64,000 nt of DNA from Acidobacteriota bacterium (GCA_019639255.1 JAHBSF010000017.1:1-64000), one strand, 5' to 3'. Shown: positions 19,355-30,274, counted from the first letter of the stretch. The notes: a model not told the origin generated them from the letters alone. Made by a program: numbers and translations.

Positions 19355-20266
19355 ATGCTTCGACTTCATTGTCTTTGCCTGTCGCTCATTTTCTTGATGG
19401 CTGGCCTTGCGAGAGATTACAGCGTTGCGCGCCAGACCCGGATCGACAACCAGCGCGTCAATCCGATTGACGGTGCGGAAATGGTTTTCATCCCGCCGGG
19501 AGCATTCGTGATGGGCAGCGACGCCGCAGAGTTGGATCAAATCTGGCGCAAGTTCAACTGGCCGCAGAGTTGGAAGCAACACACACTGAGCGAGCAGCCG
19601 GCGCATCAAGTTCGGGTGGACGGATTCCGGATGTATCGCTGGAACATCACAGTCGCGCAATACCGCAAATACAGTGAAGCGACGAAACGGGCTATGCCTC
19701 CCGCGCCGTCGTGGGGATGGGATGACAATTATCCGATTGTGAATGTGAGTTGGGAGGACGCCAAAGCCTACTGCCAATGGGCGGGCGGACGATTGCCCTA
19801 CGAAGCGGAATGGGAATATGCGGCGCGCGGCGGAAACACCGGGCTGAATGGGCGGGCGCGCACCGTGTTTGTCTGGGGCGATGATTATCCAAAGAGCAAG
19901 GCGGCGAATCTGGCGGATACCAGTTTCAAAAGGGCGAAGGTTTATCAGCCCAATTATTACCTGTTTGAAAATTACGACGACGGCTACACCTACGCCTCTC
20001 CTGTGGGAGCCTTTCCGCCGAATGGATTCGGTTTGTACGACATGGCGGGCAATGTCCTGCAATGGTGCGAAGACTGGTACGACAGGGACTATTACCGGAG
20101 TTCTCCCGCAGCGAATCCGCGCGGGCCGAGTCGCGGCGAATTGCGTGTCTTGCGAGGCGGTGCGTTCGACACGATTCCGGCCATCACGAGGATCAGCCGT
20201 CGTCTCGGCAACCGGCCTGAAATTCACCATGACGAAAAGGGCTTTCGCTGCGTACAGCAGCTTTAG
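19355..20266 (+). CDS. Exported FGE-sulfatase-domain protein, catalytic Cys not seen
   Basis: Protein of 303 aa. Short Sec signal (LCLSLIFLMAGLA), then the formylglycine-generating-enzyme fold: EMVFIPPGAFVMGS, NVSWEDAKAYCQWAGG, RLPYEAEWEYAARGG, GLYDMAGNVLQWCEDW, RVLRGGAF and a terminal GFRCV. In genuine FGEs a Cys pair follows the RGGSF strand. Here that stretch (FDTIPAITRISRRLGNR) has no Cys, so formylglycine formation is unlikely. Other members of this fold are sugar- or ligand-binding or iron-dependent oxidases. It lies between permeases 3 and 4 on the same strand and is probably co-transcribed. Confidence 0.85.
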   Translation: MLRLHCLCLSLIFLMAGLARDYSVARQTRIDNQRVNPIDGAEMVFIPPGAFVMGSDAAELDQIWRKFNWPQSWKQHTLSEQPAHQVRVDGFRMYRWNITVAQYRKYSEATKRAMPPAPSWGWDDNYPIVNVSWEDAKAYCQWAGGRLPYEAEWEYAARGGNTGLNGRARTVFVWGDDYPKSKAANLADTSFKRAKVYQPNYYLFENYDDGYTYASPVGAFPPNGFGLYDMAGNVLQWCEDWYDRDYYRSSPAANPRGPSRGELRVLRGGAFDTIPAITRISRRLGNRPEIHHDEKGFRCVQQL

Positions 20267-20359
20267 GCAACCGCCGTAGCTTTCTATGCGGCTTCCGGGC
20301 GAAGAGTGAAAGTCGAATAAAAATAGTCGTCATCGAAGAGAAATACGGAGCGAGCGAAT

Positions 20360-23029
20360 ATGCGTGATTGGAAAGCAAAAGTCAGGCTCCGGCTGGCGAA
20401 TTTGAAATTGGAGCCCACGCGCGAAGCGGCCATAGTCGAGGAAATCGCGCAGGACCTGGAGGATTGCTATGAAGAGTTACTGGCGCGTGGCCTGACGGAA
20501 GCGGAAGCGCGTCGGCAAGCGCTGGCAGAGTTGAGCGGCAATGAATTGCTGGCGCGCGAATTGCGGCGCGTGGAGCGGCAGGTCGCGCCCGAACCCATCT
20601 TTCTCGGAACGAATCGGAGAACAAATATGATTGCAGACCTGTGGCAGGACCTGCGCTTCGGCGTGCAAATGTTGAGAAAGAATCCCGGCTTTACTTTTAT
20701 CGCCGTGCTCACGCTGGCATTGGGCATCGGCGCAAACACGGCGATGTTCAGTATTGTGAATGCCGTCTTGCTGCGCCCTGTGCCTTTCCCTGAACCCGAA
20801 CGCCTGATGCTCCTGGTGGATGGGAAGGGACCCGCAGACTTTGCCGGCGCGGATGTGCGCGACCTGGCGCTGCAGAACCGTTCTTTCGCGCAAATCGGCG
20901 CTTACTCGACAGCAACGTTCAACCTGGCCGGGGGCAGCGCGCCGGAGCGCGTCAATGGCGCGCGCGTCTCGGCCGGCCTGTTGCCGACGCTCGGCGTGCA
21001 GCCGCTATACGGCAGAAATCTGACGGCGGAAGAAGATCGGGAGGGCGGCGCAAAGGTTGCCCTGCTTGGTCACGGAGTCTGGCAAAGACAGTTTGGCGCA
21101 GACCCCAACGTCGTAGGCCGCGCAATCAGGCTCGACGAACACAGCTACACGGTGATCGGTGTGCTGCCGCCGACGCTCAATTTTCCTTCGGACAAAGAAC
21201 TGTTTGTGCCCTTGGCCTTGAGCGCTAAAGAGCTGGACAGTTATTTCAGCCCCTTTTTTATCACGATCACTGCCCGCTTGAGGCCGGGTGTAACCCGGCC
21301 TCAGGCCGATGCCGAACTGTCCACGATCATCAAACAGATCGGGCCTGGGGAGAAAGGCCCGCGCTTCCAGCGCCTGCGGGTTATGGGCTTGCAGGAAGCG
21401 CTGTTGGGTGACGCGCGCACGATGATGCTGGTGCTGCTGGGCGCGGTCGGCTTCGTAGCGCTGATCGCCTGCGCCAATCTGGCGAACCTGCTGCTCGTGG
21501 CGGCGGCGCGGCGACAGAAAGAAATCGCTGTCCGCCTGAGCCTCGGCGCCAGCCGCAACCGCGTTGTGCGGCAATTCCTGACCGAAAGTTTGCTGCTGGC
21601 TGGTTTGGGCGGTGTAGCCGGTTTGTTGCTCGCTTCCGGAGGAATGACGCTGATCAATGCGCTGTTACCCAGCACGATTCCGCGCAACGGCGAGATCAGC
21701 GTGGATGGCCGGGTGCTCGCGTTTACTTTCGCGCTGACCGGGCTGGCCGGGCTGTTATTCGGCGCGCTCCCGGCTTTGCGCGCTTCGCACACGGCGTTGA
21801 CCGAAGCGTTGAAGGCGGGCAGCCCAACGCTGGGCGGCAGCTTCGGCGCGCACCGCCTGCGTGCGTCATTGGTCGTCTCGCAGGTCGCGTTGACCGTGGT
21901 GTTGCTGACGGGCGCGGGTTTGCTGATCAAGAGCTTTGTGCGGCTGCAGCAAACACCGCTGGGTTTCCGGCCTGAACGGTTGATGACGGCGCGCATCTCG
22001 CTGCCGCGTTCCGCCTACAGCACGCCGCAGCAGCGACTGGTTTTTGCCGACCGGCTGCTGGAAGAGATTCGCCAACAGCCCGGGATGCAAGAGGCGGCGC
22101 TGACCTCTTTTCTGCCTTTTGCCGCAGGCAACCATATGTTTGGCGTTCTCATGAATGGCCAAAAAAATGAGGAGCGCCGGCCGGGTATGCCCGCGGCCAA
22201 CCTCCGCGCCGTCAGCCCGGACTATTTTCGGGTGATGGGCATTCCGCTGCTCAAGGGGCGCGAGTTTTCGGGCGCGGATCACCAGCGCGCGCCGCTGGCG
22301 GCCGTCATCAACGAGACGATGGCCAAACGATATTGGCCCAATGCCGATCCGATTGGGCAGCGCATCAATGAAACTTTAAACGAGGGAACCTGGCGCGAGA
22401 TCGTCGGCATCGTTGGCAGCGTGCAGCATCTGGCCAGAGGGGCAGAACCTCAGCCGGAAATGTTCGTGCCCTTGAGCCAGGTTCCCCCCGATACGCTCAA
22501 CATCGCGGTGCGCACGCAGGTGGAACAGGCGATCTTCGCCTCAGCACTGCAAGGCTCTGTGACAGCCATTGATGCAAATTTGCCTGTCTTCGAAATCCGC
22601 ACTATGGAACAACGGTTGTTTGAATCGGTCGCCCAGCCGCGCTTCCGCACGGTGCTGCTCGGCGTCTTTGCCGCGCTCGCGCTGATGATGGCGGTGATTG
22701 GCCTTTATGCGGTGATGGCCGTTTCGGTCGCACAACGCACCCATGAATTAGGCATTCGCATCGCGTTAGGGGCACAGCGCCGCGACGTGATCGGGCTGGT
22801 CTTGCGTCAAGGAATCATGCTGGTGAGTCTGGGTATTGTGATCGGTCTTGCCGGCGCGTGGGCGCTGACGCGCGTCCTGACTACGCTGCTTTACGAAGTC
22901 AAGCCGACTGATCCGCTGACCTTCGTGGCTGTGCCGGTCTTGCTGATCGCCGTAGCGATCCTGGCTTGCTCCCTGCCTGCGCGTCACGCAGCCGGCGTAG
23001 ACCCGCTCTCCGCTCTCCGTTATGAGTGA
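20360..23029 (+). CDS. ADOP-type permease 4
   Basis: Protein of 889 aa starting [12 protein letters not shown]. The prefix ends in an [10 protein letters not shown] stretch that closely matches permeases 3 and 5. First helix [12 protein letters not shown], two periplasmic domains, two FtsX helix bundles. No sign of truncation. Its end and the start of permease 5 are within 6 bp, so they form one transcription unit. Confidence 0.92.
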   Translation: MRDWKAKVRLRLANLKLEPTREAAIVEEIAQDLEDCYEELLARGLTEAEARRQALAELSGNELLARELRRVERQVAPEPIFLGTNRRTNMIADLWQDLRFGVQMLRKNPGFTFIAVLTLALGIGANTAMFSIVNAVLLRPVPFPEPERLMLLVDGKGPADFAGADVRDLALQNRSFAQIGAYSTATFNLAGGSAPERVNGARVSAGLLPTLGVQPLYGRNLTAEEDREGGAKVALLGHGVWQRQFGADPNVVGRAIRLDEHSYTVIGVLPPTLNFPSDKELFVPLALSAKELDSYFSPFFITITARLRPGVTRPQADAELSTIIKQIGPGEKGPRFQRLRVMGLQEALLGDARTMMLVLLGAVGFVALIACANLANLLLVAAARRQKEIAVRLSLGASRNRVVRQFLTESLLLAGLGGVAGLLLASGGMTLINALLPSTIPRNGEISVDGRVLAFTFALTGLAGLLFGALPALRASHTALTEALKAGSPTLGGSFGAHRLRASLVVSQVALTVVLLTGAGLLIKSFVRLQQTPLGFRPERLMTARISLPRSAYSTPQQRLVFADRLLEEIRQQPGMQEAALTSFLPFAAGNHMFGVLMNGQKNEERRPGMPAANLRAVSPDYFRVMGIPLLKGREFSGADHQRAPLAAVINETMAKRYWPNADPIGQRINETLNEGTWREIVGIVGSVQHLARGAEPQPEMFVPLSQVPPDTLNIAVRTQVEQAIFASALQGSVTAIDANLPVFEIRTMEQRLFESVAQPRFRTVLLGVFAALALMMAVIGLYAVMAVSVAQRTHELGIRIALGAQRRDVIGLVLRQGIMLVSLGIVIGLAGAWALTRVLTTLLYEVKPTDPLTFVAVPVLLIAVAILACSLPARHAAGVDPLSALRYE

Positions 23030-23034
23030 GGATG

Positions 23035-25743
23035 ATGCCTGACTGGAAACCCGAAATCAGAACGCGGCTGGCCGGCTTGAGGATTGCGCCGATGCGCGAA
23101 GCGGTAATCGTGGAGGAATTAGCGCAGCACCTCGATGATTGCTACGCCGAGTCGCTCGCAGGCGGCGCCACTGAAGCGGAGGCTCATCAACAAGCGCTTG
23201 CGGAATTAAGCGAGAGTGGATTATTGGCGCGCGAACTGCGGCGGGTGGAGCGGCAAAGCAACCCGGAACCTATCGTGCTCGGAACCAATCGGAGGACAAA
23301 TATGCTTGCAGAACTTTTACAAGACCTCCGCTACGGCGCACGCATGTTGGCGAAACAACCGGGCTTCACGTTGATCGCTGTCTTGACGCTGGCGCTGGGC
23401 ATCGGCGCGAACACGACGATTTTCAGCGTCGTTCACACCGTGTTGCTGCGACCGCTGCCTTTTGCGGAGCAGGAGCAACTGGTTGCGCTATGGAAGAAAG
23501 ATACGGCTTCCGGCACGGCGTTTGTGGAACTGGCGATGGCCGAGGTGCGCGACTGGCAACAACAGACAAACAGCTTTTCCAGCATCGCCGCCTTGCCCGC
23601 GACGGTGTACGGATATGGCTACGTGCTGACCGGACGGGGCGAGGCTTTGCAACTGGAAAGCGCCAAAGTCACGGGCAGCTTCTTCTCCCTGCTGGGCGCG
23701 CAGCCCGCCTACGGGCGCGTTTTCGACCCAAGCGACGACGTGGTGAACGGGCCCAAAGTTGTTGTACTGAGCGATCGCATCTGGCGCGAACGCTTCAACG
23801 CCGATCCGAACCTGATCGGTCAAAGCATCACGCTGACCGAAGCCAACTACACCGTAATCGGAGTGATGCCCGCGAAATTCGAGTTTCCTAAAGGCGTGGA
23901 TTTGTGGCTGCCGATCAAAACGGTGGTGACGCAACGACAGACGGAAAGTTACGGGGCGTCGTTTCTGACGGCGGTGGGCAGGCTCAAACCCGGCGTGACG
24001 CCCGAACAGGCTGAAGCCGAAATGAATGCAATCGTGGCGCGGATTGCCGCTGCGCATCCTGAAATGAATGCCGCCGGACATCGCATCGTCATCACGCCGC
24101 TCGCCCGCCACCTGTTCGGCGACGCGCGACCGGCATTGTGGCTGTTGCTGGCGGCGACGGGCATGTTGTTGCTGATCGCCGCGGCCAACATAGCCAATTT
24201 GTCGCTGGCGCGTGCAACAGCCCGGCGGCGTGAATTCGCCGTGCGTGCTGCGCTCGGCGCGGGGCGATTCCGGCTTGTCCGGCAATTGCTGACGGAAAGC
24301 TTTGTTTTGGCGCTTCCCGGCGGCGCGGGCGGCGTGCTGCTGGCAAACTGGCTGATCAGGCTGCTGGTCGGTGTTGCGCCGAACGACATTCCGCGAATCG
24401 AAGAAGCTGGATTGAACCCCACGGCGCTGCTTTTCAGCCTTGGCGTCACGTTGCTGACGGCGATGCTCTGCGGATTGGTTCCCGCGCTGACGGCCTCGCG
24501 ACTTGATCTGAATCAAACGCTCAGCGAAGGCGGCAACAAAATGGCCGGCGCGCGTTCCGGCGCACGCACGCGAAACCTGCTGGTGATCGCCGAAGTCGCC
24601 GTCACCGTCGTCCTGCTGATTGGCGCAACGCTCATCCTGCGCAGCTTCGTCAATCTGAGCCGCCTCGATACCGGCTTCGATCCATCAAACGTGTTGACGA
24701 TGCACCTGCGGTTGCAGGGCGCCAAATACCGCACGCCCGAATCAAGGCGCGAATTTTTCCGGCGATTGATCGAACGGCTGGAAGCCCGTCCCGGCATCGA
24801 GGCCGCCAGCGCCGTGCTGATTCGTCCGATGGAAGGCCGCGTAGGCTGGGACGTTCCATTCGTGCTGGAAGGCCAGTCGGAAACCGAGGCCAAAAAGAAT
24901 CGCGTGCCGAATTTTGAAGCCGTCACGCCGCATTACTTCCGCACCTTCAAGCTCCCGATCAAAGCCGGACGCGAATTCACGGACTTCGACACCGAACGGT
25001 CGCAGCCCGTCGCCATCATCAGCGAGACGATGGCGAAAACGCTTTTCGGCGCGGGCGTTGATCCAATCGGCAAACAGCTCAGATTGGATTTGCGCGATTC
25101 CCCGTGGCGCACAGTTGTCGGCGTTGCCGGCGACACGCGCCATCGCGCGCTGCAAGACGTGCGTTTTGACTTGTATATCCCTTTCGAGCAATGGCCGATG
25201 GCTTTGGTCAACCATTTTGCCGTTCGTACAACCACTGATCCGCTGGCTGCGCTGCCGACTGTGCGCAACGAAGCGGCGGCGCTCGATCCAGCACAAGCCA
25301 TCACCCGTGTCGCCACCATGGATCAGCTTGTCGCGACGAACCTGGCGCAACCTCGATTCAGGGCAATATTACTGAACTGGTTGTCGGGACTGGCGCTGCT
25401 GCTCGCCGGCGTCGGCATTTACGGCGTGTTGGCTTACTCCGTCGCCCAGCGCACAGGCGAATTCGGCGTGCGGGCGGCGCTCGGCGCCCAAAGTCGTGAT
25501 GTGCTCAAACTGGTGATCGGGCAGGGTATGAAGCTGGTTATCATCGGCCTGGCGATTGGCCTGGCGGCGTCGCTTGCGTTGACGCGAACGATAAAAACCC
25601 TGTTGTTTGGGGTCAGCGCCACTGATCCGGCGACGTTTGCGGCGATTGCGCTGCTGCTGACGCTCGCGGCCTTGCCGGCCTGCTTCGTTCCGGCGCGGCG
25701 CGCAACAAAAGTAGACCCGATCGTCGCATTGCGATCCGAATGA
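23035..25743 (+). CDS. ADOP-type permease 5
   Basis: Protein of 902 aa counted from the ATG at 23035 ([12 protein letters not shown]). An overlapping GTG at 23026 and an ATG at 23032 are alternative starts; GTGAGGA at 23026-23032 overlaps the end of permease 4. Complete duplicated permease with [12 protein letters not shown] in helix 1. Prefix and C-terminal FtsX domain are closest in wording to permeases 3 and 4, consistent with tandem duplication. Confidence 0.92.
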   Translation: MPDWKPEIRTRLAGLRIAPMREAVIVEELAQHLDDCYAESLAGGATEAEAHQQALAELSESGLLARELRRVERQSNPEPIVLGTNRRTNMLAELLQDLRYGARMLAKQPGFTLIAVLTLALGIGANTTIFSVVHTVLLRPLPFAEQEQLVALWKKDTASGTAFVELAMAEVRDWQQQTNSFSSIAALPATVYGYGYVLTGRGEALQLESAKVTGSFFSLLGAQPAYGRVFDPSDDVVNGPKVVVLSDRIWRERFNADPNLIGQSITLTEANYTVIGVMPAKFEFPKGVDLWLPIKTVVTQRQTESYGASFLTAVGRLKPGVTPEQAEAEMNAIVARIAAAHPEMNAAGHRIVITPLARHLFGDARPALWLLLAATGMLLLIAAANIANLSLARATARRREFAVRAALGAGRFRLVRQLLTESFVLALPGGAGGVLLANWLIRLLVGVAPNDIPRIEEAGLNPTALLFSLGVTLLTAMLCGLVPALTASRLDLNQTLSEGGNKMAGARSGARTRNLLVIAEVAVTVVLLIGATLILRSFVNLSRLDTGFDPSNVLTMHLRLQGAKYRTPESRREFFRRLIERLEARPGIEAASAVLIRPMEGRVGWDVPFVLEGQSETEAKKNRVPNFEAVTPHYFRTFKLPIKAGREFTDFDTERSQPVAIISETMAKTLFGAGVDPIGKQLRLDLRDSPWRTVVGVAGDTRHRALQDVRFDLYIPFEQWPMALVNHFAVRTTTDPLAALPTVRNEAAALDPAQAITRVATMDQLVATNLAQPRFRAILLNWLSGLALLLAGVGIYGVLAYSVAQRTGEFGVRAALGAQSRDVLKLVIGQGMKLVIIGLAIGLAASLALTRTIKTLLFGVSATDPATFAAIALLLTLAALPACFVPARRATKVDPIVALRSE

Positions 25744-25852
25744 GAAGATTTTGTCGTCTCGTCCGGAAGAAAACCGTCCTCTGCTGCGTCCAAGCTGATG
25801 TCGCATACGAACTCCTGGAATACGCACCACCCCGACGAGAAAAGGAATCAGG

Positions 25853-28525
25853 ATGCCGGACTGGAAAGCAGAGATCAGACGACAACTCGCTCACCTGAAT
25901 TTGCCGCCGGCGCGCGAAGCCGCCATCGTAGAAGAACTCGCGCAGGATCTGGCCGACGGCTTTGAATCATTGATCGCAAGCGGCATAAGCGAAGCGGAAG
26001 CCTGTCGACAGACGCTGGCCGAATTACACGACAGTAAACTGTTGGCGCGTGAACTGCCCCGTGAAGAACGCAAACGAGAGCGCGCCATCGTCGACGCCTA
26101 CTCCGGAACCCCGATGCCGGCGGACCTGGCGCGCGAGTTGTACTACGGTGCTCGAACTCTCGCCAAAAACAAGGGCTTTACTCTCGTCGCAGTGTTTTCT
26201 CTGGCGTTGGGCTTTGCGCTCGTAGCTACGACGTTTGCAGTGGTGAATGCGTACCTGATCCGCTCGCTGCCGTTCCCGGCGGCGGACCGGCTCCATCTCG
26301 TAAGCTATACGGCGCCGCGCACGCCGGAACCGCGCGGCGCCTCGACGATGGACTGGAAGGATTTGAGCGATGTCGTAGAGGCGGCGGATGCATCGCAGTT
26401 GACGCGCTTTTACATCGGCGAAGGCGCAGCGAAGCGAGAGGCGCTGGGGCTGTCGGTTGCATCCGGCGCCGGCGAAATGCTGGGGCTGCGCACGGTGATC
26501 GGGCGTCCCTTCCTTGCGGAAGAGTACCGCGCCGAAGCGGAAAAGGCGGCGCTCATTGGCTATGCGCTGTGGCAGGAGCGATTCGGCGCCGACCCGAATA
26601 TCGTTGGACGCTCGTTTCAGGCCAGCCGTTCCAACCTGGCCGAGCCGCCGTCGACGTTTCGCATCGTGGGCGTATTGCCGCCCGACTTCCACTACGCGCG
26701 TGAGTATGCACGAGGTGCGATGGAATTCGCCGTACCGGCAACGAGCAGGCAACAGGTATATCTGGTGCGCTTGCGTGCAGGCGTCTCCGTTGCGGTTGCA
26801 GAGCAGCGCATCACGGAAGCCGTCAGCGCAATCGGGTCGGACTTCCCCCCCAATTGGCGCGGCGTGAAACTGGAATCCGCCCACGAAAGCTATGTCAAAC
26901 AACTGCGCCCACTGTTGCTGCCGGTCGCGATTGCTGCGGGACTTGTGCTGGTGATTGTGTGCGTGAATGTGGCAGTGCTGCTGTTGCTGCGGTCGTTGCG
27001 GCGGCAAAAGGAAATAGCCGTGCGCGCGGCGCTCGGCGCAGGTCGCAATCGCATAGTGCGAATGCTGGCCGCGGAAATTGGTTTGCTTTGCGGCGCAGCG
27101 TTTGTGATCGGGTTGGCATCGACGCAAACAGCACTGCGCCTGCTCGCGCCGATTGTGGAACAACGATTGGGACGCGGCGCGCCGGGCGGCACGGCGGCAA
27201 TTGCGCTAGATACGTCGGTGCTGCTGTTGATGGGAGGCGCAGGCGTATTCGTCGCGGTCGCGCTTTCGTTCATCCCCATGATCACGCCGTGGGAAAAGCG
27301 ACTCGCCGATGCGTTGCGGCGCGAAGGGCGCAGCGGAACCGACGGCCCGACGATGCGGCGATTGCGCTCCGGGTTGATTGCGCTGGAAGTGGCGTTGTCC
27401 GTCACGTTGCTGGCGGGCTGCGGATTGATGATCCGCAGCGTCGTGCATCTGGTGCGCACAGACCTCGGCTTTCAAACCGAACACGTAGTGCGCGCTCGCA
27501 TAGCGCTGCCCAACCGCACGTATCCCGATCCCCAGGCCTTTCTGCAATTTTACGAGCGGCTCCGAGAGCATTTGGCCGCGACGACCAATGCGCCTTTCGC
27601 TTTCACGAACTTCATCCCCTTTTACGAATACCCGACGCAAACGTTTGAAGCGGATGCCGACCACGACGAGCTGCGCAAGGCAAGCGTGATGGCGGTGAGC
27701 GAGGGCTACTTTGATTTGCTGGGCATTCGCATTCAACAGGGGCGAGGCTTCACCGCTGCGGATCGCGAAGGAGCCGAACCCGTCGCCATCATCAGCGAAA
27801 CGCTGGCGCGCCGTCTATGGCCGCAGGGCAACGCCATCGGCCGGCGCATTCGCCCGGCGGAACAGGCGGACCGCAATGTCCGCAGCGTCTGGCGCACGAT
27901 AGTCGGCGTGGCGCGCGATGCACGGCAAACGCACACGGACGTGGACCTGAACGATATTTATCTGCCGTTTATGCAAGCGCCGAGCCGCTATGCGCCGCTC
28001 TATTTCCGCACGGATCGTCCGGCATCGGTATGGCTGGCAGCCCTGCGCACGACCGTCGCGGAACTGGATCAGGAGGTTTTGGTCAGCAATGAAAGCACAC
28101 TCGACGGCGAAGCCGTAAAGCTGCTGGCCGCGCCGCGCTTTCTGATGTCGCTGCTGACAGGTTTTGCCGCGTTTGCCGTGCTCCTGGCCTTGCTCGGCAT
28201 CTACGGCGTCACCGCGTATGCCGTCCAACAGCGCGAACGCGAAATCGCCATTCGCCTGGCGCTCGGCGCTACGCCAGGCGCGATTCTGCGGTTGTTTTTG
28301 CGACAAGGCGGATTGGTGCTGGCGCTGGGCATTGCGGGCGGGTTGCTCGGAGCCAATGCCGTCGCCAAGGCCCTGGCGAGCCAGTTGCACGGCGTGCCGC
28401 CGTTCGATGTCGTCACGCTCGTGGGAGCCTGCGCCGTGATGGCATTCATTGGTTTGGCGGCAATCCTGTGGCCCGCGCGCCGGGCCGCGCAGCAGGACCC
28501 GATGCGGGCGCTGAACGAAAATTAA
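25853..28525 (+). CDS. ADOP-type permease 6, divergent
   Basis: Protein of 890 aa with ribosome site AAAAGGAA upstream. The prefix is recognisable (MPDWKAEIRRQL) but the first helix reads LALGFALVATTFAVVNAYL, without the GIGANT-type motif of permeases 1-5. Its periplasmic domains are the most diverged of the set. The overall two-bundle architecture is complete. It probably transports, or senses, something different from its neighbours. Confidence 0.9.
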   Translation: MPDWKAEIRRQLAHLNLPPAREAAIVEELAQDLADGFESLIASGISEAEACRQTLAELHDSKLLARELPREERKRERAIVDAYSGTPMPADLARELYYGARTLAKNKGFTLVAVFSLALGFALVATTFAVVNAYLIRSLPFPAADRLHLVSYTAPRTPEPRGASTMDWKDLSDVVEAADASQLTRFYIGEGAAKREALGLSVASGAGEMLGLRTVIGRPFLAEEYRAEAEKAALIGYALWQERFGADPNIVGRSFQASRSNLAEPPSTFRIVGVLPPDFHYAREYARGAMEFAVPATSRQQVYLVRLRAGVSVAVAEQRITEAVSAIGSDFPPNWRGVKLESAHESYVKQLRPLLLPVAIAAGLVLVIVCVNVAVLLLLRSLRRQKEIAVRAALGAGRNRIVRMLAAEIGLLCGAAFVIGLASTQTALRLLAPIVEQRLGRGAPGGTAAIALDTSVLLLMGGAGVFVAVALSFIPMITPWEKRLADALRREGRSGTDGPTMRRLRSGLIALEVALSVTLLAGCGLMIRSVVHLVRTDLGFQTEHVVRARIALPNRTYPDPQAFLQFYERLREHLAATTNAPFAFTNFIPFYEYPTQTFEADADHDELRKASVMAVSEGYFDLLGIRIQQGRGFTAADREGAEPVAIISETLARRLWPQGNAIGRRIRPAEQADRNVRSVWRTIVGVARDARQTHTDVDLNDIYLPFMQAPSRYAPLYFRTDRPASVWLAALRTTVAELDQEVLVSNESTLDGEAVKLLAAPRFLMSLLTGFAAFAVLLALLGIYGVTAYAVQQREREIAIRLALGATPGAILRLFLRQGGLVLALGIAGGLLGANAVAKALASQLHGVPPFDVVTLVGACAVMAFIGLAAILWPARRAAQQDPMRALNEN

Positions 28526-28585
28526 GAATCCGCCTTGGATATTCCAGATAAAACATTTGCCATATACAATCGCTCCAAATCGAGT

Positions 28586-29299
28586 ATGAAAAAAAAGCTC
28601 CTGATGACGGTTCCTGTCTTTTTACTGCTCGGTGCAGGAGCGCTTTGGCAGGTCGGAAAATCGCGCACTTTTCAATTCTTTGGCGTCATAGTTCCGCGCA
28701 TCAATACCACTGAGAAACTGGCGGCGCTGACCTTCGATGACGGCCCGACCCCGAACGGAACGACCGAAATCCTGCGCGTGCTGGACGAAATGCAGGTCAA
28801 GGCCACGTTCTTTCTGATTGGAAGCGAGTTGGAGAAGAACCCGGCGGAGGGCCGCAGGATCGTCGCCGCGGGTCACGAAATCGGCAATCATTCGTACTCG
28901 CACGTGCGGATGCTGCTGGTCTCGCCCGCGTTTGTGCGGCAGGAAATCGAAAAAACCGATCAGTTGATCCGCGCCGCCGGCTACACCCAGCCGATCCACT
29001 TCCGGCCGCCTTACGGTAAAAAGCTCTTCGCCCTGCCGTGGTATTTATCCAGAACCGGCCGGAAGACCATTACCTGGGATGTGGAGCCGGATTCGAATCC
29101 GGAGATCGCCGCTGAGGCGGAGAAGATTATCGCCGAAACCCGCTCCCGCGTGCGTCCCGGCTCCATCATTCTGCTGCACGCAATGTATCCGAATCGGCGC
29201 CCCTCATTGCAGGCAGTACGCGGGATCATCGAAACGCTGCAACGGGACGGCTATCGGTTGGCGACGATTTCAGAACTGCTATCGCACGATGACCGGTAA
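28586..29299 (+). CDS. Membrane-anchored polysaccharide deacetylase (NodB homology)
   Basis: Protein of 237 aa from the ATG at 28586. A TTG at 28535 is in frame, but the ATG is followed directly by an N-terminal membrane segment (MKKKLLMTVPVFLLLGAGAL). NodB motifs: TFDDGP (49-54; D51, D52), H-x3-H metal pair (H102, H106 in NHSYSHVRM), RPPYG, and the late ILLHAM. It removes acetyl groups from N-acetylated sugars; acting on peptidoglycan or exopolysaccharide is a family-level inference. The last gene of the permease array, followed after 14 bp by inverted repeat copy f. Confidence 0.9.
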   Translation: MKKKLLMTVPVFLLLGAGALWQVGKSRTFQFFGVIVPRINTTEKLAALTFDDGPTPNGTTEILRVLDEMQVKATFFLIGSELEKNPAEGRRIVAAGHEIGNHSYSHVRMLLVSPAFVRQEIEKTDQLIRAAGYTQPIHFRPPYGKKLFALPWYLSRTGRKTITWDVEPDSNPEIAAEAEKIIAETRSRVRPGSIILLHAMYPNRRPSLQAVRGIIETLQRDGYRLATISELLSHDDR

Positions 29300-29313
29300 T
29301 TCCCGGTTTATGG

Positions 29314-29416
29314 GAAAGAGAGATAACGGAACAAACGAAAATAAACGAAAACTACGGAATGGTTGAATATTTCCGTCTTTTCCGTCTTATTTCGTTCGCT
29401 CCGTTATCTCTCTTTG
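29314..29416. repeat. Long inverted repeat, copy f
   Basis: Arms GAAAGAGAGATAACGGAAC / CTCCGTTATCTCTCTTT. The outer left flank contains an ACCGG...CCGGT dyad that recurs on the other strand beside copy k. The right flank has TCCCGATGTCGTGTGGATC. It closes the permease array; nothing else is seen in 29417-29588. Confidence 0.9.
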
Positions 29417-29603
29417 TTTATCCCGATGTCGTGTGGATCGGTTTAGAAGACTTGGAGAATAGCCTCAATACCAGGCAAGTCAGGCCAATCCAGTTGTTTC
29501 GCTTGTTTCAGTTATTGCAGATAGCTTTCTAAAAGAGTAGAGTGCTTGTGGGCGATGATTGATAACGAAGTCACCTCTCAATTCATTTTAAGGAGTGAGT
29601 GTG

Positions 29604-30059
29604 ATGAGCAATACACGGGAATTAAGTTTCAGCGTCAGCGATCTCTCGCCTGAGTCTGTTGCGGCGATCAGGAAAAATCTCGATGCGCTGAAAGAATATC
29701 TGTCGAAGGGGCAGGCCCCCAGCATCAGGATCGGAAAGGGGAAAGAGATTCCACTGCCGGAATCTTTGATCAGCCTATTTTCCCACGCGCTGACGAAAGC
29801 CGTAGCCGGCAAGAGAGTCGTGATCGTAGAGGAAGACGACGAGGTCTCGCCGGAAAAGGCCGCTGAGTTTTTACACGTCTCCCGGCCTTTTTTGGTCAAG
29901 CAGTTGGACGCCGGAGAAATTCCGTTCCATATGGTCGGCACGCACCGCCGCATCCTGATGTCAGACATTATTGAGTACAAACGAAAGCGAAAGGAGCAAA
30001 CGCAGGAGATTCTCCGGCAAATGAGAGAGGAAGCCGAGGAGTTGGGGCTGTACGACTAA
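29604..30059 (+). CDS. Excisionase-family HTH protein, orphan antitoxin-like
   Basis: Protein of 151 aa from the ATG at 29604, with AAGGAG at 29590-29595. The C-terminal half holds a MerR/excisionase-type helix-turn-helix (SPEKAAEFLHVSRPFLVKQL) and the wing GEIPFHMVGTHRRI, followed by a charged helix. The N-terminal half, with a VVIVEEDDE strand, is typical of HTH antitoxins that pair with PIN-domain toxins. No toxin gene follows; the next 200 bp carry a transposase remnant on the other strand. Toxin loss is a possible explanation. Confidence 0.75.
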   Translation: MSNTRELSFSVSDLSPESVAAIRKNLDALKEYLSKGQAPSIRIGKGKEIPLPESLISLFSHALTKAVAGKRVVIVEEDDEVSPEKAAEFLHVSRPFLVKQLDAGEIPFHMVGTHRRILMSDIIEYKRKRKEQTQEILRQMREEAEELGLYD

Positions 30060-30063
30060 ACCA

Positions 30064-30109
30064 CCCTGCACTCAAAGTGCAGGGGTTTGCCGCGGACTGA
30101 AAGTCCGCG
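30064..30109. repeat. Two short perfect hairpins at the transposase 3' end
   Basis: CCCTGCACT-caa-AGTGCAGGG (30064-30084) and CGCGGACT-gaa-AGTCCGCG (30091-30109). Such paired hairpins are typical of the ends of IS200/IS605-type elements and of REP sequences. They lie between the HTH gene and the transposase remnant. Confidence 0.75.
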
Positions 30110-30274
30110 CTACGCGAGGATGAATGGGTCAGTATCGCGATTGGACGAGTGGCGATGGTGCTCAATGTATTCCTGCACCAGTGCCTCCATCACGTTGCCT
30201 ATGCTCCAGGCTCCGTACCCGACGGCCCAGAAATGCTTGCCCCAATACCGTGACTTCAAGTGCGGATATTCCAG
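30110..30274 (-). pseudogene. IS200/IS605-type Y1 transposase remnant (C-terminal 54 aa)
   Basis: On the minus strand the frame reads LEYPHLKSRYWGKHFWAVGY and continues through GNVMEALVQEYIEHHRH to a TAG at 30110-30112. The RYWGKHFWA.GY block and EYIE helix are the C-terminal part of IS200-like TnpA proteins. The N-terminal catalytic half (HUH and the Tyr region) is missing: coding similarity stops exactly where the large palindromic repeat begins, and no upstream part was seen beyond that repeat. Confidence 0.82.
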
